Shown here: positions 1-6,751 of the stretch, one piece after another
Position numbering within the stretch: position 1 is the first letter of the stretch
Layout: each line of letters starts with the position of its first letter
Made by a program: the position numbers and the translations under genes
Assembly: GCA_012521935.1 (NCBI GenBank)
Contig: JAAYLJ010000148.1
Coordinates: 1 to 11,656 of the forward strand
Length of the DNA: 11,656 nucleotides
Direction of reading: 5' to 3'
Source of the DNA: Campylobacteraceae bacterium
GTDB taxonomy: Bacteria > Campylobacterota > Campylobacteria > Campylobacterales > Campylobacteraceae
The notes under the pieces: model-generated
The model's database searches: none
The model's input: the letters and a program-made list of their open reading frames with translations, nothing else
What the model was told of the DNA's origin: nothing

Positions 1-29
1 CCTGTAATTAAAATATTTTTCCTACTCAT
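1..29 (-). CDS. Partial N-terminus of a Rossmann-fold protein (SDR / NAD-dependent epimerase type)
   Basis: Only ten residues are in the window, reading MSRKNILITG before the left edge. The pattern of a basic start, a hydrophobic strand (NILI) and then T-G is the usual first beta-strand and start of the glycine-rich nucleotide-binding turn in short-chain dehydrogenases and NAD-dependent sugar epimerases. The ATG at 29 is preceded by AGGAG (40-36) at a spacing of six bases. This Shine-Dalgarno overlaps the TAG stop of the upstream HD gene (39-41), so the two genes are probably co-transcribed and translationally coupled. The substrate cannot be judged, and other P-loop or Rossmann proteins can begin in a similar way. 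Confidence 0.6.
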
Positions 30-38
30 TCTTATCTC

Positions 39-497
39 CTAGAGTGTTTTTATCTTACCTAAAGTGCCTTTTCCCAAATCATCATAGATTAAAAAAGTTC
101 GTAAATCCTCTTTCATTATCTCATCTAATGAGTTCCAAATCTTAAGCTTTTCATCATGCCTTTGAATGTTTCCCTCTTTGTAGCTTTTGTCCATATCTCT
201 AATTAGGTAGTGGTAGCGGACTATTTCCTTACTCCACGATGAGATAAATGGCCAATTTTTAATAATTTGGTAGCTTTTTTCTTCATGATCAGTAAAACTA
301 TATGTATTTTCAATCTTATCATCTTCATCTTGATAAGCTACAAAAGGCTTTCCAATGTCATGCAAAAGAGCTGGAATTATAAATTTAAAATCTCTACTTT
401 TTAAAACATGATACAAAACCCTCATTGTATGCCCTAAAACAGAGTGTTTGTGCCACCTGTTTTGTTTGATAAAAAGCGTAATGAAAAAACCTCTCAA
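39..497 (-). CDS. Small HD-domain protein, predicted metal-dependent phosphohydrolase
   Basis: A 152-residue soluble protein with an HD superfamily core: H23 in HTMRVL, the H46-D47 pair in LLHDIGKP, and H71 in FTDHEEKS. The spacing resembles the HD domain attached to CCA-adding enzymes and other small HD hydrolases, where these residues bind a divalent metal. No second domain is visible. The frame opens with TTG at 497, directly after the TAA stop of the LUD gene and in the same frame. A GGA (506-504) lies six bases upstream and a stronger AAAGAGGAG (518-510) twelve bases upstream. The first ATG (425) would remove H23, so a start at or near the TTG is preferred. Substrate unknown; the HD assignment is fairly safe and the start is not. 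Confidence 0.75.
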   Translation of the reverse strand: MRGFFITLFIKQNRWHKHSVLGHTMRVLYHVLKSRDFKFIIPALLHDIGKPFVAYQDEDDKIENTYSFTDHEEKSYQIIKNWPFISSWSKEIVRYHYLIRDMDKSYKEGNIQRHDEKLKIWNSLDEIMKEDLRTFLIYDDLGKGTLGKIKTL

Positions 498-1097
498 TTA
501 AAATCCAAGCTCCTCTTTAACTAAAATAATATCTGTTCTTCCAGGCTTTTCGTTTTTAATAAGTGTAAACTTATTTGCGATATTGTCCCAACAATAGCTT
601 GGCTCTTTACCAAAAGATTTTGCCTTCTCATTGATTCTTTCAATATTCTTTGCAGCCGCAGTATTTTTTAACCTATCAAGCGCTTCATCTAAATCTTTTA
701 CTATCTTATTCACTCCCACAATGAGCAAAACTTTTTTTGGCCCAAAAATTTGCGCGGCAACTCTATTTCCAGTTCCATCAACATTTACCAAATACCCATC
801 ATGAGTGATTGCATTTGAGCTAGCTATAAACAGATCACTTAACATGCCTTCTCTTCGCCTGTTTAAATTCTCCTCCATGCTAATCCCTTTTTCATACTGA
901 TTATGTAAAGTGATAGATTTTCTAGTTTCAAGATAGTTCAAAAGCCCAATCTCTTCAACAGTAGTTGAGCCCCCAAGTCCAACGCTAATCCCATCTACAA
1001 GATAAGTTTTTGCAATATCAAAAGCTTTCCACTTTGTATCAGCAACCTCCACACTAAAGCCATTTTTCTTTAGGTTTTCTATAACTTTTTCTAACAT
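498..1097 (-). CDS. LUD-domain protein (LutC/YkgG-like, stand-alone)
   Basis: A 199-residue protein of the LUD (lactate utilisation, formerly DUF162) family. The diagnostic motifs are GLGGSTTVEEIG at residues 40-51, DGYLVNVDGTGNR at about 100-112 and the hydrophobic strand VLLIVGVNKIV that follows. It carries no iron-sulfur cluster domain, and no lutA or lutB partner is nearby, so a role in lactate oxidation does not follow from its name. Many bacteria have such small solo LUD proteins of unknown function. The start ATG has AAGGA (1107-1103) five bases upstream. It sits 21 bases after pstB and directly abuts the HD gene, so it is probably the fifth gene of the pst transcript. The C-terminus (GRTDIILVKEELGF) looks complete. 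Confidence 0.85.
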   Translation of the reverse strand: MLEKVIENLKKNGFSVEVADTKWKAFDIAKTYLVDGISVGLGGSTTVEEIGLLNYLETRKSITLHNQYEKGISMEENLNRRREGMLSDLFIASSNAITHDGYLVNVDGTGNRVAAQIFGPKKVLLIVGVNKIVKDLDEALDRLKNTAAAKNIERINEKAKSFGKEPSYCWDNIANKFTLIKNEKPGRTDIILVKEELGF

Positions 1098-1118
1098 GAA
1101 AATCCTTTTTTATCTATA

Positions 1119-1793
1119 TTATGCCAAATTTAAAACACTATCGGCAATCTTTAAAATTTGAGATTTAAAATGAGATATCATCACTATAGTAGTTTCTCTC
1201 TTTAATTTAACTAACATATCTTCTACCTTGCTTGAGAGCTCCTCATTTAGTGAAGATGTTGGCTCATCAAGTAGTAAAATTTTTGGCTTTAACACTAACG
1301 CCCTAGCCAAAATCAGTCTTTGCTGCTGGCCGCCTGAGAGCATTGAAGCATCACCATGAAGCCTATCTTTTATCTCTTCATACAAAAAAGTTTTCTCTAA
1401 AGCCTCCTTAATCATGGACTTTGCCCTATCTTTTTTAATGCCTTGAAGCTTCAATCCAAAATATAGATTTTCAAAAATTGAAAAAGGAAGCAAATCTGGA
1501 TGCTGGCTCACATAAACTATATTTTTTCTTAAAGCTGGCAACTCTTTTTCTTTAAGTTTTAAAATATCTCTCCACTCTCCATCTTCATTTAAAAGCACTT
1601 CACCACTGCATTTAGCCTTTTCAAACTCTCTTATCATTTGATTTAAAACAAGCAAAAGTGAACTTTTTCCTATGCCACTTGGCCCTGAAATAGCAGTTAT
1701 GTGGTTTTTAAATATATTTAAATTGATACCTTTTAAAACCTCTTTTTTTCCATATGAGAGATTTAAATTTTTAATCTTTATGATTTCACTCAA
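1119..1793 (-). CDS. pstB: Phosphate-type ABC transporter ATP-binding protein PstB
   Basis: The cytoplasmic ATPase that powers the PstCA permease. All core ABC motifs are present: Walker A GPSGIGKSS (37-45), Q-loop Q97 in YVSQHPDLLPFSIFENL, signature LSGGQQQR (152-159), Walker B ILLLDEPTS (172-180) and switch H208. At 224 residues it is about 25 short of typical PstB: it stops at ADSVLNLA (217-224), without the usual C-terminal strands and YI.G.FG-like end. The loop NQMIREFEKAKCSGEVLL is PstB-like but divergent, so the family call rests partly on the adjacent pstSCA genes. It starts with TTG, supported by AAGGGG five bases upstream, and overlaps the end of pstA by eight bases (TTGAGTGA), which implies translational coupling. 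Confidence 0.86.
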   Translation of the reverse strand: MSEIIKIKNLNLSYGKKEVLKGINLNIFKNHITAISGPSGIGKSSLLLVLNQMIREFEKAKCSGEVLLNEDGEWRDILKLKEKELPALRKNIVYVSQHPDLLPFSIFENLYFGLKLQGIKKDRAKSMIKEALEKTFLYEEIKDRLHGDASMLSGGQQQRLILARALVLKPKILLLDEPTSSLNEELSSKVEDMLVKLKRETTIVMISHFKSQILKIADSVLNLA

Positions 1794-2652
1794 ATTTGCC
1801 CCTTAAAGAGAGTTTTTGTATTAAAAATGCAAAGAGAAAAAGCGCTATGGAGACAAAAAGGAGCACCATCGCAGCGACATACCCCTTGTTTAGCTCAAAC
1901 ATATCTTGGTATTCAGATGAAATGTAATATATGAAAAATGGGATTGCTTCATATTTGCTAAGCAAAGAATTTGGTATCCCAGCCATGGCAACAGCCCCTG
2001 TTAGCATGATAACTGCGGTATCTTCAACCGCCCTTCCAATGGCTAAAACCACTCCACCAAAAAGATCTTTAGAGATGTAAGGCAGTTTTATCAAAAATAG
2101 ATTTTCATACCTTGTAGCTCCTAAATTCAGGGCTGAATTTTTAATTTGGTTTGGAATGTTTGAGATAGCTTGCTCACTCATTTTAACAATATATGGGAGG
2201 ATTAAAACTGCGAGCGAGAGGGCTGAGATGAGAAGTGAAGTATATAAATTTCCAAAAAAGTTTTTATGTAGATATATAGTAATGGATAGCCCAAAAAGCC
2301 CTATGACAATGGAAGGAATGGAAGCTAAAAGCTCATATGAAAAACTAAGCAAGCTCTTTATCCTTCTTGGCGCAAAAGATGCTATGTAAACCCCACTTAA
2401 AAACCCAAATGGAAGGGCTAAAAGTGTAGCTAAAGATGAGACTAAGACTGAGCCAACTATTGCATTAAAAATCCCATCAAATACCCTCTCTTTACCAATT
2501 ATTGCTCTAATTGGGCTAGCTTCATCAAAGATGATATTTAAAGAAAAATTTGCAAATCCTTTATAAAAGACATAACCTAAAAATATAAAAAAAAGAGTTA
2601 GCGTTATAAAAAAACTAAGATAAAATATAGATATTATCCCTTTTTTAAACAC
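1786..2652 (-). CDS. pstA: Phosphate-type ABC transporter permease PstA
   Basis: A 288-residue inner-membrane permease with about six hydrophobic segments (roughly 8-30, 62-92, 106-126, 137-156, 198-224 and 257-280). The cytoplasmic EAA loop that docks on PstB is seen as SALNLGATRYENLFLIKLP (173-191). The segment AIGRAVEDTAVIMLTGA (205-221) matches the PstA/PstC signature in which an acidic residue follows R-A within the membrane. It should pair with PstC as a heterodimeric phosphate channel. The start is GTG with AAGGAG (2663-2658) five bases upstream, overlapping the end of pstC by eight bases; its own end overlaps pstB by eight. The tight overlaps fit stoichiometric expression of the complex. 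Confidence 0.92.
   Translation of the reverse strand: MFKKGIISIFYLSFFITLTLFFIFLGYVFYKGFANFSLNIIFDEASPIRAIIGKERVFDGIFNAIVGSVLVSSLATLLALPFGFLSGVYIASFAPRRIKSLLSFSYELLASIPSIVIGLFGLSITIYLHKNFFGNLYTSLLISALSLAVLILPYIVKMSEQAISNIPNQIKNSALNLGATRYENLFLIKLPYISKDLFGGVVLAIGRAVEDTAVIMLTGAVAMAGIPNSLLSKYEAIPFFIYYISSEYQDMFELNKGYVAAMVLLFVSIALFLFAFLIQKLSLRGKFE
1799..1804 (-). promoter_or_regulatory. Shine-Dalgarno deciding the TTG start of pstB
   Basis: AAGGGG on the minus strand lies five bases before the TTG codon at 1793, inside the last codons of pstA. No ATG lies nearby in this frame and the conserved N-terminal strand begins a few residues later, so TTG is the best start. Confidence 0.7.
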
Positions 2653-3484
2653 TTTTGCTCCTTGTTAAAATCCTCAAAATTGCAACAGTTACAAATGAGA
2701 AGAGAAAAAGCAATAATCCTGATAAAAAAAGTGCTTTAAAGGCAGTAGATTCATAATCATTTGCATTAATAAGGGCAATGTGAGCTGTAAGCGTTCTGGC
2801 TGAATCAAGCAAAGAGTTTGGGATTTTCAAACTATTTCCAGCTATCATTAAAGCTACCATCGTATCTCCAACAGCCCTAGCAAATCCAAAAATAATAGCG
2901 CTTAAAACCCCTTTTTTAGAGCTTTTTAAAATGAGATTGAAAAACAGATCTTCCTTTGTTGCGCCCAAACTCTTAGCAGCAAAAAGAGACTTTTTAGCCA
3001 CTTGCTTGAAGCTATTTAGCAAAAAGATGGATATGGTTGGAAAAATGACAAAACTTAGCACAAAAGAGGCTGATAAAATAGATAATCCTTTGCCATCAAG
3101 CACATCATTTGCAAAAGGTATTAGCAAAAAAAGAGCTACAAATGCGTATAAAACTGTTGGAACTCCAGATAAAAAATATAAAAACTTTTCTAAGAGTGAG
3201 GCTATGCTTTTAGGTAAAAACATTAAAATCAAAACAGCAAATGAGAAGCTACTAACTATGGCAAACAAAGTTGCTAAAGATGCGATTGAAGCCGTACCAA
3301 TCACCATTGGCATAAGCCCATAAAAAGAATTTAAAGGATCCCACTCTAAGGTAAAAAACTCTTTAAACTCTCCCCCAAAAATGAGTGGGGCTGAAAAGTA
3401 TAGTAAGAAAATAGAGATTAAAACAACAAGAAGGCTTGTTATCAAAACAGAGATAACAAGCCCTAAATTAAATAGATTTTGCAT
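2645..3484 (-). CDS. pstC: Phosphate-type ABC transporter permease PstC
   Basis: A 279-residue inner-membrane permease, the partner of PstA. Hydrophobic segments lie at about 7-30, 57-90, 98-124, 134-157, 192-216 and 249-272. The EAA loop is at about 169-190 (AAKSLGATKEDLFFNLILK), and GFARAVGDTMVALMIAGN (200-217) is the PstC/PstA family signature. The ATG start at 3484 comes one base after the pstS stop and has no good Shine-Dalgarno; an AAGGA lies more than twenty bases upstream in a possible small hairpin. Translation therefore probably depends on ribosomes finishing pstS. Fewer PstC than PstS molecules would fit the usual excess of binding protein. Confidence 0.92.
   Translation of the reverse strand: MQNLFNLGLVISVLITSLLVVLISIFLLYFSAPLIFGGEFKEFFTLEWDPLNSFYGLMPMVIGTASIASLATLFAIVSSFSFAVLILMFLPKSIASLLEKFLYFLSGVPTVLYAFVALFLLIPFANDVLDGKGLSILSASFVLSFVIFPTISIFLLNSFKQVAKKSLFAAKSLGATKEDLFFNLILKSSKKGVLSAIIFGFARAVGDTMVALMIAGNSLKIPNSLLDSARTLTAHIALINANDYESTAFKALFLSGLLLFLFSFVTVAILRILTRSKSV
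2658..2663 (-). promoter_or_regulatory. Shine-Dalgarno deciding the GTG start of pstA
   Basis: A perfect AAGGAG on the minus strand, five bases before GTG at 2652 and inside the final codons of pstC. It supports the GTG start and re-initiation at the pstC-pstA overlap. Confidence 0.75.
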
Positions 3485-3485
3485 A

Positions 3486-4307
3486 CTATTTTTGATAAGG
3501 AATCAATCCTTGTGAGGTTAAAATCTTTGCTCCGCTATCGCTTTTTAAATAGTTAATAAACTCCAAAGCTAAAGGTTTAGGACTATTTTTTGTAACAGCA
3601 TATAAACCTCTATAAATATGATATTCATCATTTAATATAGCCTCTTTGCTTGGGCATCTATCATCAATACAAAGAGTTTTTACGCTCTTATCAACTGTTC
3701 CAAAAGATACAAAACCTATCCCATTTTTATCTGAAAAAATAGCCGTTTTCATAGCTGCATTTGATGGAACAACTTTAGCATCTTTTGATATTTTAGCACC
3801 ATTAATCCCTTGCTTTGAGAAAACTTCCATAGTTGCACTTGAAGCATCTCTTATGTAAAGATTTATCTTCCCACCACTAGCCCCAAAATCGCTAAATGAA
3901 GTGGTTTTCCCTGTAAAAATATCTATTAAATTCTGAGTAGTTAGGTTAGATATGTTTAAATTTTTATTTACAATTATTACTATCCCATCAAGCGCAAAAA
4001 GGTGTGATTTTAAATCTCCACTTTTAAGCTCATTTTCTGTTGGAGCTCTTCCTGCATTTGCAATGTCAACTAATCCCTCGGAGACTTGTTTAATCCCAAC
4101 GCCAGTTCCCCCGCCTGCAATGGTGATTGAAATATCTGGATATTTTCGCATAATGTCTTTTATGGCTTCTTTTTCTGAAGCAATATGCGCTGTACCACCT
4201 GCAATATTTAAAGTCCCTTTTAAATTTGCAAAAGGTTTTAAATCATCCGCATTAAGCGTACCAAAAGTTAAAAGTAGTGAAAAAATTGTAAAAATAGCTC
4301 TTTTCAT
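3486..4307 (-). CDS. pstS: Phosphate-type ABC transporter periplasmic binding protein PstS
   Basis: A 273-residue periplasmic protein of the short PstS-like (PBP-like) family that delivers ligand to PstCA. The N-terminus MKRAIFTIFSLLLTFGTLNA is a standard signal peptide with likely cleavage at NA|DD; there is no lipobox cysteine. Binding-loop motifs are recognisable: IAGGTAH (35-41) where many PstS have GSTT, AGGGTGVG (64-71), VDIANAGR (80-87) and IRDASSAT (152-159) where the family norm is R..SGT. Two cysteines (C213, C218) could form a disulfide. The ATG has AAGGA (4318-4314) six bases upstream. It is the first gene of the pst operon. Phosphate is the best-supported ligand from the gene order, but the altered loops leave room for another oxyanion. 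Confidence 0.85.
   Translation of the reverse strand: MKRAIFTIFSLLLTFGTLNADDLKPFANLKGTLNIAGGTAHIASEKEAIKDIMRKYPDISITIAGGGTGVGIKQVSEGLVDIANAGRAPTENELKSGDLKSHLFALDGIVIIVNKNLNISNLTTQNLIDIFTGKTTSFSDFGASGGKINLYIRDASSATMEVFSKQGINGAKISKDAKVVPSNAAMKTAIFSDKNGIGFVSFGTVDKSVKTLCIDDRCPSKEAILNDEYHIYRGLYAVTKNSPKPLALEFINYLKSDSGAKILTSQGLIPYQK
3497..3511 (-). repeat. Small inverted repeat before pstC
   Basis: AAGGA and TCCTT arms of five bases with a five-base loop lie in the last codons of pstS, about 13 bases before the pstC ATG. The structure could hide the AAGGA from ribosomes. The stem is short and may be a chance match. Confidence 0.25.
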
Positions 4308-4429
4308 CGCAATTCCTTAAAAAAATTAGAATTGGACAGACAAAGAAAATGAAGTATGAGTATCTTTGTTGCTTAAACTTAAGCCTATATCCGCCAAAAG
4401 TTTATCTAAGTGCAGGTAAAAAAGAACTT
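4308..4429 (-). promoter_or_regulatory. Intergenic region with probable promoter/leader of the pst operon
   Basis: This 122-base gap between the J-domain gene and pstS is the largest non-coding stretch in the window. It holds the pstS Shine-Dalgarno (4318-4314) and a 14-base palindrome (4371-4384). Right after the J-domain stop is a weak A/T hairpin followed by six T residues (4431-4418), which at best is a leaky terminator. A promoter is expected because the gene function changes here and the spacing breaks the tight packing. Several poor -10-like hexamers are present (GATATA near 4393-4388, GATACT near 4364-4359), none with a convincing partner, so I do not assign one. Confidence 0.45.
4371..4384. 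repeat. Palindrome, possible operator upstream of pstS
   Basis: Six-base arms GCTTAA and TTAAGC flank a two-base centre, giving a 14-base dyad about 65 bases before the pstS start. A dyad at this distance could be a regulator site, for example for a phosphate-responsive regulator, but no regulator gene is nearby and the match to any known box was not tested. Confidence 0.35.
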
Positions 4430-5209
4430 TTATGATGCGTTTTTAAACTCAAGCTTTATAGCATGGTATGCTTCTTGAATTTGTTGAAACTTTTTTGTGT
4501 ATTTATCAACATCCTCTTTTTTTGCTAAATCTGGATGATTTGCCTTTGCTAAGTTTAAATATCTCATCCTAATAGCCCCTAAATCAACCCCTTCCTTAAC
4601 TCCTAAAGTTTTATAATGAACTCTCAAAGAGTCACAAACTCCCTCTTCATAAAAGAATGATCCTACCTCTTTTTGTAAATATTCATGCGCTAAAGAGTAG
4701 CTAAATAGGGTTTTTGTCTTTAAAAGAGTTAAGATTTCTCTTTTAAGCCTTGGTGTTGCTATGTGAAAATAGATGGTTTTTTTGAAAAAATTGTGAGTTA
4801 TTTCATGAGTTTTAAACTTATGTACTAAGTGCCAAAATAAAAAAGTTTCATCCCTTTCAAATCTTATCTCTAAAGTACTATTTTTTACTCTATACTTTAA
4901 AAGTGCGCATTTTATGGGGTTTAAATCATTTGTTGGTTCTATTTTTATGGGTTTATTAAAGTGCTCTAAAACTCTTTTTAAAAACCTAGCATCATGCTTT
5001 TTTGCATCTTTTGCACAAAGCATATATGTATCAATCAAAAACTTTCTTCTTTTAGCCTCTTCGCCTTTTACAGGTAAATTTATAAGGTATCTACTTGCCC
5101 AAAATGTCTTTTTAAGAGTTTTTTGCAAAGAGGTGGTAACTTCATTGTATCTCAAAGACTCTTTTGGTAGCTCAATAATGATAGCATGAGAGTTTAGTCG
5201 CATTCGCAC
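4430..5209 (-). CDS. J-domain (DnaJ-like, class C) protein
   Basis: A 259-residue protein with a C-terminal J domain at about 195-258: HYKTLGVKEG, a helix, the invariant HPD triad at 225-227, then FQQIQEAYHAIK. The HPD loop is what stimulates the ATPase of DnaK-type Hsp70s. There is no G/F-rich region or zinc-finger domain, so this is a class C J-protein, not the general co-chaperone DnaJ. The 190-residue N-terminal part is rich in basic and aromatic residues, has no membrane segment and is not a domain I recognise. The GTG start at 5209 is preferred to the ATG at 5203 because AAGGAG lies six bases before GTG. It follows cheB by 48 bases, so it may share the chemotaxis transcript, but no functional link is evident. 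Confidence 0.8.
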   Translation of the reverse strand: MRMRLNSHAIIIELPKESLRYNEVTTSLQKTLKKTFWASRYLINLPVKGEEAKRRKFLIDTYMLCAKDAKKHDARFLKRVLEHFNKPIKIEPTNDLNPIKCALLKYRVKNSTLEIRFERDETFLFWHLVHKFKTHEITHNFFKKTIYFHIATPRLKREILTLLKTKTLFSYSLAHEYLQKEVGSFFYEEGVCDSLRVHYKTLGVKEGVDLGAIRMRYLNLAKANHPDLAKKEDVDKYTKKFQQIQEAYHAIKLEFKNAS

Positions 5210-5215
5210 ATTTTG

Positions 5216-5221
5216 CTCCTT
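5216..5221 (-). promoter_or_regulatory. Shine-Dalgarno deciding the GTG start of the J-domain gene
   Basis: AAGGAG on the minus strand is six bases before GTG (5209) and twelve before the in-frame ATG (5203); the ATG overlapping this GTG is out of frame. It is partly embedded in the CTTAAG inverted repeat at 5219-5237. Confidence 0.6.
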
Positions 5222-5237
5222 AAGAGTATTTCTTAAG
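5219..5237. repeat. CTTAAG inverted repeat between cheB and the J-domain gene
   Basis: Two copies of the self-complementary hexamer CTTAAG (5219-5224 and 5232-5237) are separated by seven bases and could pair as a hairpin in the transcript. The copy nearer the gene overlaps the AAGGAG ribosome-binding site, so pairing would occlude it. The same hexamer also occurs in the palindrome before pstS. Confidence 0.35.
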
Positions 5238-5257
5238 TTAAAGCAAAATTAGTTCCA

Positions 5258-6292
5258 TTACATTGAAGATAGTGTTTTTAAAATGGTTTCTGAAATTTTA
5301 TCTAGTGGCACTTGAGTCTCAACTCCTCCAAGCTCATATGCAACTTTTGGCATCCCATACACAATAGAACTTGCCTCATCTTGACCTATGGTTTTGCCTC
5401 CGCTTTCTTTTAAGTTTAAAAGCCCTTGCGCTCCATCCCTGCCCATTCCAGTTAAAATAACTCCAATGGCATTCTCTCCAGCAGCTTTTGCAACAGAGTT
5501 AAAAAGCACATCAACTGATGGCCTATGTCCACTTACTTTTTGTCCACCGCCAATCTCAACATAATACCTTGCTCCAGATCTTCTTAAAACCATATGCTTA
5601 TCTCCTGGGGCTATTAAAACTTTGCCAACCCCTACAACATCCCCATTTTCTGCCTCTTTAACTTCCATTTCGCATAGTTCATTTAATCTATTTGCAAATT
5701 GAAGCGTGAAAGAAGGAGGCATATGTTGGGCTATTAAAATGCCAGGAGTATTTGCAGGAAGTTTTGTAAGAAGCGTTTTAAGTGCGTCAGTTCCGCCAGT
5801 GGAAGAGCCAATGGCTACAATCTTTTGAGTAGTTGTTAAGGTTTCATATTTTAAATCTGATTTAACTTTTTTAAATGGCTCTCTAGCCTTAACTTTTACC
5901 TTTGCAGCAGCTTTTACCTTCTCTAAAAGCTCATCTTCAATGGCACTTCTTCCTTCATAAAGATTTGAGTGCATTTTAGGTATGAAATCTATCGCTCCAG
6001 CATCAAGCGCGTCAAGAGTTGTTGAGGCACCTTTAGTTGTAAGAGATGAAACCATTACAACAGGAATTGGCATGTATTGCATTAGTTTTTTCAAAAAACT
6101 AATGCCATCCATTCTTGGCATCTCAACATCAAGACAGATGACATCTGGTTTTTGCGCTACTATTTTATCTCTTGCCACATACGCATCAGGTGCAGTGTCT
6201 ATGGATGAAATTTCTGGATCATTTTTTAAAATTGAGGTTAAAACAGCTCTAGCTGTTGCGCTATCATCTACAATTAAGACATGAAGTCCCAT
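5258..6292 (-). CDS. cheB: Chemotaxis protein-glutamate methylesterase/glutaminase CheB (with receiver domain)
   Basis: A 344-residue two-domain response regulator that removes methyl groups from, and deamidates, chemoreceptors when phosphorylated by CheA. The receiver domain (about 1-125) has the acidic pair D9-D10, phospho-acceptor D55 in CLDVEMPRMDG, S83 and K106 in DFIPK. The esterase domain (about 155-344) has the catalytic triad S164 in AIGSSTGG, H190 in AQHMPPSF and D286 in GMGRDGAQG, at the same numbers as I recall for Salmonella CheB. The protein is full length and looks active. It starts at ATG 6292 one base after the cheD stop, with only a weak upstream GGAA, so it is likely coupled to cheD. 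Keeping the receiver separates it from the receiver-less CheB known in Campylobacter jejuni. Confidence 0.97.
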   Translation of the reverse strand: MGLHVLIVDDSATARAVLTSILKNDPEISSIDTAPDAYVARDKIVAQKPDVICLDVEMPRMDGISFLKKLMQYMPIPVVMVSSLTTKGASTTLDALDAGAIDFIPKMHSNLYEGRSAIEDELLEKVKAAAKVKVKAREPFKKVKSDLKYETLTTTQKIVAIGSSTGGTDALKTLLTKLPANTPGILIAQHMPPSFTLQFANRLNELCEMEVKEAENGDVVGVGKVLIAPGDKHMVLRRSGARYYVEIGGGQKVSGHRPSVDVLFNSVAKAAGENAIGVILTGMGRDGAQGLLNLKESGGKTIGQDEASSIVYGMPKVAYELGGVETQVPLDKISETILKTLSSM

Positions 6293-6293
6293 C

Positions 6294-6749
6294 TTAATTT
6301 CCAGAAGTATATTTTAGTAAAATTTTGCCATTATCGCTTTGCATCATTATTCTTCTCCCTTTTGTTCCGCCTACATCTTGAGCTACAATTTTTATGCCAT
6401 GCTCTCTTAAAATCTCTTTTGCAATCAAGATATTTTTACGCCCTATCATCATATCTTCTTGACTAACATCAATCACATTTCCACCACCAAAGATTTTAGC
6501 CACTATATTTTTTCTACTACATCCAACATTTTCCATCCCCTCAATGAGCCTTGGTATGGAAATGTTTCCATATTTTGGACTTTGAAGTCCATTTTCATTC
6601 CAAAGAGGTAAAAGATAGTGATTCATCCCGCCAATCTTTTCAACTTCATCATATAGGCAAACTGCGATGCAAGAGCCTAAAATGGTACTGATTTGAGTCG
6701 GCCTTACTCCAATAAAAATCTCACCTACATGGATGAATTTTTTTTGCAT
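6294..6749 (-). CDS. cheD: Chemoreceptor glutamine deamidase CheD
   Basis: A 151-residue CheD, which converts specific receptor glutamines to glutamates and in some bacteria binds CheC to tune adaptation. The cysteine-protease-like active site is intact: C27 in ILGSCIAVCLYD and H44 in GGMNHYLLP, with S21-T22 where the family has its catalytic threonine. Other family marks are KIFGGGNVI (about 85-93) and IGRKNI. Length is normal. It lies two bases after the kinase-like gene and one base before cheB, so it is inside the operon. No cheC or cheX is in the window, so its likely task is receptor maturation, cooperating with CheR and CheB on the co-encoded MCP. C. jejuni and H. pylori systems are generally described without CheD. 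Confidence 0.96.
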   Translation of the reverse strand: MQKKFIHVGEIFIGVRPTQISTILGSCIAVCLYDEVEKIGGMNHYLLPLWNENGLQSPKYGNISIPRLIEGMENVGCSRKNIVAKIFGGGNVIDVSQEDMMIGRKNILIAKEILREHGIKIVAQDVGGTKGRRIMMQSDNGKILLKYTSGN

Positions 6750-6751
6750 AT

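Noticed and set aside
39..1097. A single LUD-HD fusion gene split by a stop
   Set aside because: The two frames are contiguous with only TAA between, but the LUD C-terminus (ILVKEELGF) looks like the normal family end and the HD domain is complete, so two coupled genes are more likely.
1119..4307. Tungstate or molybdate importer instead of a Pst system
   Set aside because: Two distinct permeases with PstA/PstC signatures and a PstS-like binding protein argue for the phosphate family; TupA/ModA motifs were not seen.
2156..4320. Open frames on the plus strand inside pstA, pstC and pstS (for example 2156-2389, 2931-3323, 3646-3858, 3952-4320)
   Set aside because: They lie wholly opposite well-supported genes, have low-complexity products with no recognisable motif, and arise from the base composition of the opposite strand.
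4418..4431. Rho-independent terminator after the J-domain gene
   Set aside because: The stem is only A/T-rich with four to five pairs and a tiny loop; the T run is six bases. Too weak to call as a terminator.
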